Shown here piece after piece: positions 52,200-60,787 of a stretch of DNA of 64,000 nt; position 1 is the stretch's first letter, and each line of letters starts with the position of its first letter. The notes below the pieces were generated by a model. The model was given only the letters and a program-made list of their open reading frames with translations, had not been told where the DNA came from and did not search any database. The stretch comes from Glycomyces sp. NRRL B-16210 (GTDB lineage Bacteria; Actinomycetota; Actinomycetes; Mycobacteriales; Micromonosporaceae): positions 1 through 64,000 of the forward strand of contig NZ_JOGR01000008.1 of the NCBI RefSeq assembly GCF_000719515.1. The letters run 5' to 3'. The position numbers and the translations under genes are program-made.

Positions 52200-53216
52200 G
52201 TGTTCGGGCTCAGCGCCGTATTCCGCGATCGGACGAAGATGCATTCCACTGGCAGCCAAGACGTTCCCGCCGACCTCGCCGAGTGGGGCTTGCACGCCTT
52301 CGCGCTCGGCGCCCGCAGCACACCGCACTCGGTGGTGGCCATGGACGACAACGGCGCCCTGCTCTACCACGCCCGGCAGGGCATCACGCTCGGCCGGCTC
52401 GAAGCGCACGGCATCACCGCCTCCCAAAGCCAACTCGCACTGCTCCAGGCCTACGGCCTGGTCACCGTCGACGGCGACCGGATCACCACCGCATTCCCCG
52501 TGGTCGGGCCCGAAGTGCTCGGCCCGCTCCGCCCGCGCGTGCGGCAACTCGCCGCCGACCTCGTACCGCGGATCAGCGGCGCGGTGGCTGCGATCTCGGC
52601 GGAACTGCGCCGCCGCGGCCACGCCGGGCACGACTACACCGTGGTCTTCGGCCATGCGGTGGACGGACTGCTCTGGGACCGGCTCCGGGCCCACGGCCTC
52701 GCGCCGACCACCGAACTCAGCATCGACCGCCCGTACTGGAACGGCGCCTTCTGGGCGATATACCCGCCCATCACGGACTCCGCCGGGGTGAACGAACTCT
52801 CGGGGACCGAGGCGACCCTCATCATGGTCTGGACCGACGCCACCAACAAGGCCCTGTGGGACCTGGCCCGATCCGAAGCGGGACAAGCGCTCGTGAACGA
52901 CCCGACCGTCCAGACCGACGTCCCGGTCCTGGCCGCCGATGAGAGCGATGCCCTCCACCGGCACAGCATGAGCATCGCCGACACCCTCGCGCAGGCGCTT
53001 CGCACCGACCGGCAGGCACAGGAACTGCTCGAAGCGATCCCCGACGCTAATCCGCACGAGGGCGTGCTCATCCTCGCCCACGAACTCATCTGGGAGATCA
53101 TGGAAGCCCTCGTCGCGGCCGGGAACCTGCGACCGCCGCCGGGAATGCGCGACCAGGACCCCGCGAGCCATGCGTTGAGCGAGCAACTGCTGCTCCGGCT
53201 CCACCGGAAGGACTGA
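52200..53216 (+). CDS. hypothetical protein, 338 aa
   Basis: I do not recognise this protein. It is soluble and mixed alpha/beta, without signal peptide or membrane segments. Residues of about 55-100 (ITLGRLEAHGITASQSQLALLQAYGLVTVDGDRI) look like a winged-helix module, and the central part is rich in tryptophan and proline (RPYWNGAFWAIYPPITDS). A possible -10 box TAGGAT (52182-52187) lies 12 bases before the GTG, so it may be leaderless; an ATG at 52239 is the alternative start. The preceding 240 bases (51958-52199) contain no gene. Confidence 0.65.
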   Translation: MFGLSAVFRDRTKMHSTGSQDVPADLAEWGLHAFALGARSTPHSVVAMDDNGALLYHARQGITLGRLEAHGITASQSQLALLQAYGLVTVDGDRITTAFPVVGPEVLGPLRPRVRQLAADLVPRISGAVAAISAELRRRGHAGHDYTVVFGHAVDGLLWDRLRAHGLAPTTELSIDRPYWNGAFWAIYPPITDSAGVNELSGTEATLIMVWTDATNKALWDLARSEAGQALVNDPTVQTDVPVLAADESDALHRHSMSIADTLAQALRTDRQAQELLEAIPDANPHEGVLILAHELIWEIMEALVAAGNLRPPPGMRDQDPASHALSEQLLLRLHRKD

Positions 53217-53329
53217 CGCTCAGGCCGGCCGGACTGATTGCGGCGGCCTCGGTGATCGAGGTGCGCCGATGAATCCACGGCCGCCGCCCAGTCGTACTCT
53301 CGGACGACCGAGACCGGAGGCCGAGTTCC

Positions 53330-53992
53330 ATGAATGATCGCAACACCAGGTCGCGACCGCATAATCGGGCGCGTCTGTGGCGGATGATCCACGCCGAACG
53401 GGCGGCGCTGGCGGCCGATCTCGCCGGACGCTCCGACGAGGAGTGGGAGACGCCGTCCCTGTGCGAGGGCCTGTCCGTGCGCGAAGTGCTGGCGCACATC
53501 ACCGCCGGGGCGAGCCTCGGGCCGGCCCGGTGGATGGCCGGAGTGATCAAGTGCCGGTTCGACTTCGACAAGCAGGTAGCGATGCGCCTGGCCGAACAGC
53601 TCGGGCAGTCGGCCGAGGAGACGTTGCGGCGGTTCAACCGAGTGGTCACGAGCACGACCACGGCGAACCCGGTCAAAGCGATGCTCGGCGAGACGGTGGT
53701 CCACGGCGAGGACATCCGCCGCCCTCTCCGCATCCGCCATGCCTACCCGACCGAGACGATCACGGCGCTGGCCGAGTACTACCGCAGCTCGGATTTCGTC
53801 GTGGTCGCGAAGAAGCGCGCGGTCGGTCTGCGGCTGGTCGCCGACGACGGGCCGTTCGAGGCGGGGGAGGGCCCGCTGGTCTCCGGCCCGACCCTGGCGT
53901 TGGTGATGGCGATGACCGGTCGCGCGGTGTTCTGCGACGACCTCGAAGGCGACGGCGTCTCGACGCTCCGCGAGCGCTGTAACTCGATGTGA
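53330..53992 (+). CDS. maleylpyruvate isomerase N-terminal domain (DinB-fold) protein
   Basis: 220 aa with GGAGG upstream. TIGR03083/MDMPI-type: WRMIHAERAALAADLAGRSDEEW, CEGLSVREVLAHITAG (metal His), and VVHGEDIRRPL (second His with acidic neighbour). The histidine layout is typical of mycothiol-dependent DinB proteins. A function such as thiol transfer is inferred from the family only. This is the third DinB-fold gene of the window, none of them adjacent to another. Confidence 0.85.
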   Translation: MNDRNTRSRPHNRARLWRMIHAERAALAADLAGRSDEEWETPSLCEGLSVREVLAHITAGASLGPARWMAGVIKCRFDFDKQVAMRLAEQLGQSAEETLRRFNRVVTSTTTANPVKAMLGETVVHGEDIRRPLRIRHAYPTETITALAEYYRSSDFVVVAKKRAVGLRLVADDGPFEAGEGPLVSGPTLALVMAMTGRAVFCDDLEGDGVSTLRERCNSM

Positions 53993-54058
53993 CCCGGTCC
54001 CCGATGCGGGGGAAACCGTTCGTGGGCCGGAGGACGCGCCGCAGTCATACTCGGTCCC

Positions 54059-54568
54059 ATGCAGCTTGAGGAAGTACGGGTCCTGCACCGCACCGGGCAA
54101 TGGTGCCCCGGGGTCCGAACCGGCGGCGTCTTGGCCTATGACCTCGCGATTCTTCCTCCGTGGCAGGTGCCCGGTCGGCCCACCACCGATCGGTGCTTCG
54201 TCATCGCCGCCGAGGGAGTGCAGCTCACCCGACCGAGTGCCTTCACCGGCGCGCTCGAAGGCGGTTGGTACATCGACCTGGTCGAGCTGGAGGAGGTAGA
54301 ACCGAAACGGCTGGTGGTCCGCGACCTCTACGTGGACATCGTGGTGCCGCCGTCGAACCGGCGCTATGAGGTGCTCGACCTCGACGAGCTCGCCGACGCG
54401 CTGGAGGCCGGCGCGATCGATGCCGCGACCGCAATCCGCGTCTTGCGCAATGTGCAGCGCTTCATCGACACGCACCTGCGCGACCTCGACGCACTGGACT
54501 CGTGGCCGGACTTCCCTCCGGCGGCCGTGATGGAACTGGCCGAGCTTCCGCCCTTCGCATTCAGATGA
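54059..54568 (+). CDS. DUF402-domain protein
   Basis: 169 aa. The DUF402 fold is shown by GGWYIDLVELEEVEPKRLVVRDLYVDIVVPP and YEVLDLDELADALEAGAIDAATAIRVLRNVQRFID. The conserved aspartates (RDLYVDIVV, DLDEL) bind divalent metal in relatives such as FomD and nucleoside diphosphatases, which cleave phosphate esters or nucleotides. CATACT 9 bases before the ATG suggests a leaderless transcript. The substrate is unknown. Confidence 0.82.
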   Translation: MQLEEVRVLHRTGQWCPGVRTGGVLAYDLAILPPWQVPGRPTTDRCFVIAAEGVQLTRPSAFTGALEGGWYIDLVELEEVEPKRLVVRDLYVDIVVPPSNRRYEVLDLDELADALEAGAIDAATAIRVLRNVQRFIDTHLRDLDALDSWPDFPPAAVMELAELPPFAFR

Positions 54569-54584
54569 AGCGAGCGACGCGCCC

Positions 54585-55247
54585 TCAGTCCATCGGCTCC
54601 CAGCGCTCTTCGAACAGCTCGGAGCCGGGGGCCTCGCCGGGAAGGGGCGGGTGCCCGGCGGCGCGCAGGCCGTCGAGGGCGATGGCGGTGATGCGGGCCC
54701 TGGCGGTGACGGCGGCTTGGAGCAGTTCGGTCCGGCCCTGCTTGGTGAGCTGTTCGATCAGCGGGGACTTGCCGAGCTGCTCGATGAGGAGCTCGATGTC
54801 GACCACCGTGGCGTCCGGGCGCAGCGCGCCGACGGCGTGGGCGCGCTCGACCATGGTCGCGACCGCTTCGCCGGCCCGCCGATTCTTCTCCAGGATCGTT
54901 TCCGGAAGCGCGATGGTGCCTGCGATGGGACTGAGCGAGCCGGCGAACTCGACTGCGGTGGTCACATAGCCGACCAGGCCGTTCCAGGGATCGGGGTCGG
55001 CCAGCGCGGTCTCGGCGGCGGCCAGGTACTTGTCGAGCGCGAGGTCCAGAAGTCGCTGGTAGAGGGCTTCTTTGGTGGGGTAGCGGCGGTAGAGGCTGCC
55101 GATGCCGACCCCGGCACGTTTGGCGATGGCCGCGACCGAGGCGTGGGCGCCGTCGGTGGCGAGTACGGCCCGGGCGGCGTCGAGCAGTGCTTGGTCATTG
55201 CGCTCGGCTTCGGCTTGGCGGGGTGCCCGGCGGCGTTCGGCTGTCAT
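54585..55247 (-). CDS. TetR-family regulator of the SnoaL/SDR operon
   Basis: 220 aa from the ATG at 55247 (an ATG three codons earlier at 55256 is possible). HTH: ASVAAIAKRAGVGIGSLYRR, followed by YPTKEALY. The C-terminal domain resembles SACE_7040/ReDF-like actinobacterial repressors. It is divergent from the SnoaL-like and SDR genes, with twin palindromes in the gap, so autoregulation and control of that operon are very likely. Confidence 0.9.
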   Translation of the reverse strand: MTAERRRAPRQAEAERNDQALLDAARAVLATDGAHASVAAIAKRAGVGIGSLYRRYPTKEALYQRLLDLALDKYLAAAETALADPDPWNGLVGYVTTAVEFAGSLSPIAGTIALPETILEKNRRAGEAVATMVERAHAVGALRPDATVVDIELLIEQLGKSPLIEQLTKQGRTELLQAAVTARARITAIALDGLRAAGHPPLPGEAPGSELFEERWEPMD

Positions 55248-55271
55248 GGGGGTCATAGTAATCCACCTTGC

Positions 55272-55320
55272 GGAGCGATTCGCTCCGATATACGGTTCCT
55301 GTAACGGAGCGAATCGCTCC
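55272..55320. promoter_or_regulatory. twin operators GGAGCGA-N-TCGCTCC
   Basis: Perfect palindromes GGAGCGATTCGCTCC (55272-55286) and GGAGCGAATCGCTCC (55306-55320) are 34 bases apart, about three helical turns. They lie between the divergent TetR and SnoaL-like genes. Confidence 0.9.
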
Positions 55321-55349
55321 TTTAAACGGATCCTGAGAGGAGACCCACC

Positions 55350-55778
55350 GTGAACACCGAGGTCGAAGCCATCGAGCGCGTCGTCGCCGCCTACCAGCGC
55401 CACCAGAACGACCCTGAATCGTTCCTCGCCCTCCACATCGATCAGACCGTCGTCGTCAACATCGCCGGCCGACGTGTCCTCGGCAGAGAGCGCCTGGGCG
55501 AGGCGATGCGCGCGGCACTCGCCTCCCCGCTCGCACACGTGCGCACCACCCTCGACATCGAGGACATCCGCTTCCCGCTCCCCGACGTGGCGCTCGTCAG
55601 CGCCGTCAAGAACGTCTTCGACGAACGCGAAGAGGCCGGCGGCCTGCCCAGCACCGGTGCCTACACGATGCTGCTGGTCAAGCAGGACGGCGAATGGCGT
55701 GTGACCCTCGCCCAGACCACTCCGAGGCCTTCGGCCCAACGATCCGCGGTCACACCTTCGACGGCTCCTTCGTCATGA
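55350..55778 (+). CDS. SnoaL/NTF2-like domain protein
   Basis: 142 aa from a GTG with GAGAGGAG upstream. A cone-shaped NTF2-like fold is suggested by AIERVVAAYQRHQNDPESFLALH and the strands TLDIEDIRFPLPDVALVSAVK and TMLLVKQDGEWRVTLAQTT. Members are small enzymes (cyclases, isomerases) or ligand-binding proteins (DUF4440-type). It is co-transcribed with the SDR at 55813, so the pair may modify one small molecule. Confidence 0.8.
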   Translation: MNTEVEAIERVVAAYQRHQNDPESFLALHIDQTVVVNIAGRRVLGRERLGEAMRAALASPLAHVRTTLDIEDIRFPLPDVALVSAVKNVFDEREEAGGLPSTGAYTMLLVKQDGEWRVTLAQTTPRPSAQRSAVTPSTAPSS

Positions 55779-55812
55779 GAGCACCAGGAACCGAATCGAC
55801 AGGAGACCGAAC

Positions 55813-56577
55813 ATGAACACCGACAACGCATCACGCAAGTTCGCACTGGTCACCGGCGCGAGCAAGGGCATCGGCCGCGCCACCGCCGAACGGCTCGCCG
55901 CGCTCGGCGCGACTGTGCTGGTCGGCGCCCGAGACCTGGCGCGCGGCGAAGCGGCGGCGGCCGGGATCCGCGCGTCGGGCGGCGACGCGCACGCCCTCGC
56001 GCTCGACGTCACCGACGCCACGACGATCCAGTTGGCCGCCAAGCGGATCGAGGAGGAGTACGGCCGGCTCGACGTGCTGGTCAATAACGCCGGCGTCTCG
56101 GGGTCCGGGAACGCCGCGCCGCAGGATGCGGTCGACCGCGTGCCGAGCGCGGTCGACCTCGCGGTCGTTCGGGAGGTGTTCGAGGTCAACGTCTTCGGCG
56201 TCATCGCCGTGACGAACGCGATGCTCCCGCTGCTGCGGCGGTCCGAAGCGGCCCGCATCGTCAACCTCTCCAGCCACGCCGCCTCGCTCGCGCTCTACGC
56301 CGATCCCGAAGGGCCCCTGGCGAACCTGCCGTCGGCGGCGTACTCGCCGTCGAAGACCGCCCTGAACGCGATCACGATCCAGTACGCCAACGAGCTGCGC
56401 GGCGAAGGCATCCTCGTCAACGCCGTCGCACCCGGTTACGTCGACACCGAGATCAACGGGAACACCGGGGTCCTCACACCCGCGCAGGCCGCCGAGACGA
56501 TCGCGGGCCTGGCCGTGCTCGACGCCGACGGACCCACCGGGGCGTTCCACAGCGCCGAAGGCCCACTGCCCTGGTAG
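55813..56577 (+). CDS. short-chain dehydrogenase/reductase (carbonyl reductase-like)
   Basis: 254 aa with AGGAGA upstream. TGASKGIG, VLVNNAGVSG, Ser in NLSSHAAS and YSPSK. The NADP-type site and the segment between NNAG and the catalytic Ser (a longer insert, APQDAVDRVPSAVDL) resemble carbonyl reductase/YdaD-like SDRs. These often reduce reactive aldehydes and ketones. It is the last gene of the TetR-controlled unit, with a terminator after it. Confidence 0.9.
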   Translation: MNTDNASRKFALVTGASKGIGRATAERLAALGATVLVGARDLARGEAAAAGIRASGGDAHALALDVTDATTIQLAAKRIEEEYGRLDVLVNNAGVSGSGNAAPQDAVDRVPSAVDLAVVREVFEVNVFGVIAVTNAMLPLLRRSEAARIVNLSSHAASLALYADPEGPLANLPSAAYSPSKTALNAITIQYANELRGEGILVNAVAPGYVDTEINGNTGVLTPAQAAETIAGLAVLDADGPTGAFHSAEGPLPW

Positions 56578-56599
56578 ATCAACGCACGTCTAAGGGTTC

Positions 56600-56641
56600 G
56601 GGCTGACGAGGCCGCGTTGCTCCAAGCGACATCGTCAGCCC
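56600..56641 (+). terminator. hairpin after the SDR gene
   Basis: A perfect 10-bp stem GGGCTGACGA / TCGTCAGCCC lies 22 bases past the stop at 56577. There is no T run. Confidence 0.65.
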
Positions 56642-56656
56642 CCAACCTGACAAACC

Positions 56657-56695
56657 ACCAACTGAGACACGCTCTAAGAGCGTGTCTCAGTTGGT
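56657..56695. repeat. 39-bp palindrome made of two IS-end-like repeats
   Basis: Two perfect 18-bp arms (ACCAACTGAGACACGCTC and its complement) flank TAA. Each arm matches the right terminal repeat of the IS at 57901-58767 (CCAACCGAGACACGCTC) at all but one position. It may be the scar of a back-to-back IS junction, and could also stop transcription between the convergent genes. Confidence 0.8.
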
Positions 56696-57900
56696 GAGTT
56701 CGTGTGGGTGGTGGGATCTTGAGGTCTGGGCGGATTGCGGGACGTGTACCGGGTTCAGTCCGTGTCGGTGGCGGCCAGGACAGTGAGATGTTGTGAATCG
56801 GGGGAGACCGCCACCAATCCGAGGTCCCATGCAACCTTTTCGAACCACGGTGTGGCACCGCTGAAATCGAACCAACTCCAGGCCTGGACCTGCTGCTCCA
56901 ACTGCTCCAGGGAAGTCTCGGCGACCGTGCCGACCAGAGCCGCGATGGATCTCCATGCGTGCAGCCGTCCATAGGCTCCGAAGTGTCCGCTGTTGTACGC
57001 TCCACCAGAGGATGCCGCTGCGAACAGGAGCCGCCAGGCCTGGACGGCCGTTATGCGCGCCAAGGGAAAAGCAGGTTGGCCACCGGTGTCTCGGAGGCTT
57101 TCCAGGCCCAGCGTTCGCAGCAGTTCGGGAAGAGCGTCGGGCTCCACAGGCGCGGCGAGGTCGAAGGCGCGAGCCTCAACGCGGCCGTTGGAGTCCTCGA
57201 CCCAATTCTGCACCGCGGTAGCAACATTGGCACTGAACGCCTCAACTGTCACCTCGGTCGCTGCGGGCACGTGTGAAGCACCGCCGACCGTCTCGGCTTT
57301 GCTGTCAGACAGAAAGGGCGTAGCGACGACAGATCGGCGCGCGGAGTATTGGGGCAATGCGGGGTCTTTTTCAAAGGCAGCCAGTTTCGGCGGCAGCAGA
57401 CCTAGCGGGTGATGGCGCCAGTGCGTGGACCCGGCCCACCGGCGGATGGCCGGGATCGCATCGATCGGCGTCTGCCTGAGCGCAAGCTCATGAACGAGAC
57501 AAGCCCGCAGCTCCTCGGAAGCGCCGGAACCGCCGCCGGTGAAGACTGGTGACAGGTCTTCGGGGGTTTGGGATGCGGCCAGCACCGAAGCGAAGAATCG
57601 GACGCGCTTCTGATCCGATTGCGCGGGGGCGACCAGCGCTCGTAGCGTCTGCTCGACGTGGTGACGTCCTGGTGTCGTGGCGAGAAGCCGCAGCAGGAAT
57701 CTGTAGGCAGCATCGTACTGCCAGGTCTCTGGGGTGGTCGTCCCGACGGCTTCGGCGTTTACCGCTATCGCGAGGTCGGCTACGAACACGGCGTCGCCGT
57801 CAGCGAGGCGCTGTTCAGCCTCCTTGTCGAGCTTCCTAAGGTCCTTCAAGCGGGGCAACCCTGCTACGATCTGCTGAATCCGTGGGTTCACGGCATGAGC

Positions 57901-58767
57901 ATAGGTCGTGTTCCGTGAGGCGCTTGGCGGGTACGTGGTACGAGTGGCCAATGAAGCCGTACGCTGAACGTTTTGTGCTCGATGGGCTGTGGGAGATCAC
58001 CGAGCCGCTCATCCCGGTCTCACCGAAGCGTGCGCAGGGTGGTGGCATTCCAAGGGCCGATAACCGGCAGGTGTTCGCGGCGATCGTATTCGTCCTGACC
58101 ACGGGTTGCGCCTGGCGGCACCTGCCGCCGACCTTCGGAGTCTCCTACCAAACCGCGCACCGGCGATTCACCGAATGGTCCGATGCGGGGCTGTGGGTGA
58201 AGCTCCACCGGGCCGTGCTCGACCGGCTCGGCGCGGCCGGCGAGATCGACTGGTCCCGCGCGATCGTGGACGCGGCGAGCTTGCGCGCTAGAAAGGGGGA
58301 TCGCTGACCGGGCCAAACCCGGTCGATCGCGGCAAGTCTGGCTCGAAGATCCACGTCCTGTCCGACAGTGCGGGACTGCCGCTCGCGCTCGGTGTCTCGG
58401 CCGCGAACCTGCACGACTCCCAAGCCCTCGAACCGCTCATCCAAGGCATCCCGAAGATCCGGTCCCGGCGCGGCCCGCGCCGCCGCAAGCCCGCGAAGCT
58501 CCACGCCGACAAGGACTACGACATCCCCGACTGCCACCGCGCCCTGCGCGAACGGCACATCGGCGACCGCATCGCCCGCCGCGGCATCGAATCCTCGGCC
58601 CGTCTCGGCCGACACCGGTGGGCCATCGAGCGCACCATCGCCTGGCTCGGCGGCTACCGGCGCTTGACCTTGCGATACGAGCGCCACGGCCATCTCTTTA
58701 CCGCATTCCTCGCCCTCACCGCATCGATCATCTGCTACAAGAAACTCGCCAACCGAGACACGCTCTT
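57901..58767 (+). mobile_element. IS5-family insertion sequence, 867 bp
   Basis: The element is bounded by AGC direct repeats (57898-57900 and 58768-58770). Imperfect terminal repeats are ATAGGTCGTGTTCCGTGAGG at the left and, inverted, AAGAGCGTGTCTCGGTTGG at the right. Length, 3-bp target duplication and a two-frame transposase fit the IS427/IS1031 groups of the IS5 family. It interrupts the gene described at 56755-58911. Confidence 0.88.
57951..58756 (+). CDS. IS5-family transposase, two frames joined by -1 frameshift
   Basis: The first frame starts at ATG 57951 (MKPYAERFVLDGLWEITEPL) and stops at 58307. The second is entered by a -1 shift at the slippery AAAGGGGG near 58292-58299, giving GGSLTGPNPVDRGKSGSKIH. 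DDE residues: Asp in RAIVDAASLRA, Asp in LHADKDYD, Glu in RWAIERTIAWLGGYRRL. In homologous ends the stop TGA lies in the terminal repeat (AACTGAGACACG). Here it reads CGA at 58754-58756, so the frame runs on outside the IS to 59443. The protein therefore has a non-native tail of about 230 residues and may be inactive. Confidence 0.85.
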
Positions 58768-59035
58768 AGCCCGTATTTCAATGCCGAGGCTGGTCAGGGC
58801 GGCAGTGAGCGAGTCTATGGCGTCCCTCGAAGCGGTGATGGCAGCTGCTGGCTCGCGGGCGGCTGCGGCATTGCCACCGGCCGCGCCCGCGGCTTTTTCG
58901 GCACTGGGCATGACAGTCTCCCGCCGAGGAGGCCTGGATTACGAGGTTTGTGTTCTTGCCGCAACGACTCGACTGCGCGCGAACATGGCGCGATCCCTTT
59001 GCGGGGCAAGGGGCTCGGGCGAGGATTGGTTCGGG

Positions 59036-59287
59036 TTAGTGCTGCTGGGCGGAGCGCAGGAGGCTGGCGTAGTCGGAGGCTGCGAGGTCGAAGACCGGGG
59101 AGCCGTGACCGAGTTTGGAGTCTCGGACCTGGAAGCCGGAGCAGACGTTCCGCGCCTCAACACAGTCCTCTTGTGCGGTGCTGCCGCTCCGAAGGCTCTT
59201 CCTCCAGGACTGACGGCACTCTACGCATCCTTCTTGACCACTACTGTTACTCCGGCTGCTCTTCCGCCAACTGGTGTACTCCGCCAT
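59036..59287 (-). CDS. DUF397 protein with internally duplicated motif
   Basis: 83 aa from the ATG at 59287, with GGAAGG upstream and inside the XRE gene (41-base overlap). DUF397 proteins are small partners of XRE-DUF5753 regulators in actinomycetes. The usual N-terminal segment is present twice in tandem: SWRKSSRSNSSGQEGCVECR followed by SWRKSLRSGSTAQEDCVEAR. The normal ending (VRDSKLGHGSPVFDLAASDY) follows. The duplication is unusual and its effect on pairing is unknown. Confidence 0.88.
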   Translation of the reverse strand: MAEYTSWRKSSRSNSSGQEGCVECRQSWRKSLRSGSTAQEDCVEARNVCSGFQVRDSKLGHGSPVFDLAASDYASLLRSAQQH

Positions 59288-60110
59288 CGAGGAACCTTCC
59301 AATCTCTAGCGCGTTCGACCGGAGAAGGGCGTGCGCCTGATCATACAAAGCGAGCTTGTCTTCATCGACGACGTGGCGGGTCTGGTCAAGCTGCTCAACG
59401 TACACGAAGTTTGGTCCCACCCCCGGCCGACCATCGGACTTGAACGCATCGAAGGCGAAGTTGCCGAGATGCGGAGGTTGGGGCACGCACACTTTACAGC
59501 CAGGAAGTGAGTTTGCCCAGAGCAGCCGTTCAATCTGCTGGTCCCGCTCCGCAGCGGTGAGCAGGTCGAGGTCGCCAATGGCCCGAGCTGACACGTAGAG
59601 CTCGGCTTCCGGGTGTGTTTTGTCCTTGAACCGCGCGAAGAAGGATCGTCCTCGACGTTCCTTCCGCTTCCAAGTTCTGACCTTTTCGGCGGGATTGCCC
59701 AGGGGACCTGCGAGCAATCGCATGTGATAGGCCTCGGTTTGGAGGAGTCCGGTCAGCAGGAGCGGTTCCCACTTAATGATCACAGGATACGTCCGCTCCC
59801 CGCTCTCAACGATGTAGAGGTTGCGTTTGTTGAGGTCGGAGACCAGTTCAGCGCTGCTGTGCAGGTTATCCCTCACATGCAGGATGAAGTCGCGCCGAAC
59901 CTCTTCAACTCCGGTTTGGTCGCAGATGAATGACAGGTTTCCCTTGTCGGGTATTCGGGTGCCCTCCAGCCATGCCTTGATCGTGTTGACGCTCTTGCCG
60001 GTCACCGTGGCGAACTGGCTTCGATTCCAGCCAGCGTCCTCCGAGATCGAGTTGACCTCGGCTGTCAAATAGGACTCAGCGAACTTCCGATACGGGACCG
60101 TTCCTGTCAT
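59247..60110 (-). CDS. XRE-family regulator with DUF5753 domain
   Basis: 287 aa from the ATG at 60110 with GGGAGG upstream. The N-terminal HTH (SQFATVTGKSVNTIKAWLEG) is followed by the DUF5753 effector domain (about 95-280, YPVIIKWEPLLLTGLLQTEAYHMRLL and KSDGRPGVGPNFVYVEQLDQ). Such WhiJ-like proteins act with DUF397 partners in development or antibiotic control. It overlaps the DUF397 gene and is divergent from the small-gene cluster at 60458. Confidence 0.92.
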   Translation of the reverse strand: MTGTVPYRKFAESYLTAEVNSISEDAGWNRSQFATVTGKSVNTIKAWLEGTRIPDKGNLSFICDQTGVEEVRRDFILHVRDNLHSSAELVSDLNKRNLYIVESGERTYPVIIKWEPLLLTGLLQTEAYHMRLLAGPLGNPAEKVRTWKRKERRGRSFFARFKDKTHPEAELYVSARAIGDLDLLTAAERDQQIERLLWANSLPGCKVCVPQPPHLGNFAFDAFKSDGRPGVGPNFVYVEQLDQTRHVVDEDKLALYDQAHALLRSNALEIGRFLDGGVHQLAEEQPE

Positions 60111-60457
60111 CGCGACCTCCCTGCGCTGCGCGAATAACCGTGTGAAGCGATGATCGCACGAACCGCCACAAAGGCAACCACCACCACGCGGCGCAGTTTC
60201 GGCGGTCAACTATGGGCTCCCGTTTCGGGTCCCCGTAATTGCTCATCAAGGATGAACATCCGGCACTGCTAGACGAAACGTCCAGGGTGACATAGCTACT
60301 GACCTGGCAAAACATGCCTTATCTTGGATTCATCGCGGGTTCGATACCCGGTCCGCGTGCGGTGGAAAGCCGGAGGGTCGCGCCTCCCAGCAATCGTTCG
60401 CGGCCCTCCGGCATAGCAACTGTCGGATTTCCGACCCACTCTCTAGTGGAGGTAGTG
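60111..60457 (+). other. intergenic region with hairpins upstream of the small-gene cluster
   Basis: No gene is credible here. A 14-bp stem with one wobble (GCCGGAGGGTCGCG / CGCGGCCCTCCGGC, 60369-60412) and a small GTCGGATTTCCGAC palindrome (60422-60435) precede the gene at 60458, so attenuation is possible. Upstream, GACGAAACGTC (60273-60283) is an 11-base palindrome in an AT-richer stretch, a plausible operator for the divergent XRE gene. Confidence 0.55.
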
Positions 60458-60787
60458 ATGTCGTACCTGAACGCACGATCCAAACTCAATGCCGAGCCTG
60501 CGGACCCTCTGGTGCGCGGCGACTTCACCGACGGAGCGCACCGTTTCACCGTCTGCGCCTCGGCTCCGACCAAGCCCAACTCATTCCAGGTGTACGCCAA
60601 CGGGAACCGCGCGGACCTGGTTCTCATCGTCTCCGGCCTGGCCACCGACAACCTCTTCTCGACCTGGGGCGACGAGTGGCGCAACCGCTCAGCCGCCTGG
60701 CGCCATTGGGCCCGAGAAGCCTCCTTCAACGTCTTCTACAACGGCGAGCCCGAGAACCCGCGATCGGTAAGGGTCTGCAATGGATGA
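60458..60787 (+). CDS. hypothetical protein, 109 aa
   Basis: Starts at ATG 60458 with a strong GGAGG six bases upstream; an open frame further upstream lacks such a site. The protein is small and soluble, rich in Asn/Arg/Trp (FSTWGDEWRNRSAAWRHWAR, FNVFYNGEPENPRSVRVCNG) with a central VLIVSGLATDNLF. I cannot assign a family. Its end overlaps the next small gene by 8 bases, and the three genes 60458-61198 probably form one transcript divergent from the XRE-DUF397 operon. Confidence 0.65.
   Translation: MSYLNARSKLNAEPADPLVRGDFTDGAHRFTVCASAPTKPNSFQVYANGNRADLVLIVSGLATDNLFSTWGDEWRNRSAAWRHWAREASFNVFYNGEPENPRSVRVCNG

Larger units (their letters stand above)
56755..58911 (-). pseudogene. unknown gene split by the IS5-family element
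   Basis: The N-terminal part starts at ATG 58911 behind GGGAG and runs 47 codons to the IS edge (MPSAEKAAGAAGG ... LTSLGIEIR). The C-terminal part runs from 57897 to the stop at 56755 (HAVNPRIQQIVAGLPRLKDL ... LAATDTD, 380 aa). Removing the IS and one copy of its AGC target duplication joins the two in frame (IEIR-A-HAVNPR), giving 428 aa. I do not recognise the family; it is soluble and helical. It follows the XRE and DUF397 genes on the same strand, so it was probably their operon partner. The C-terminal part is open and might still be translated from a GTG at 57891. Confidence 0.8.

Noticed and set aside
60340..60360. CGGGTTCGATACCCG, which looks like a tRNA T-arm
   Set aside because: The T-loop consensus fits, but the outer pair fails, no CCA-like 3' end follows, and no acceptor, D or anticodon arm can be built upstream. 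It is at best a tRNA fragment and more likely chance.
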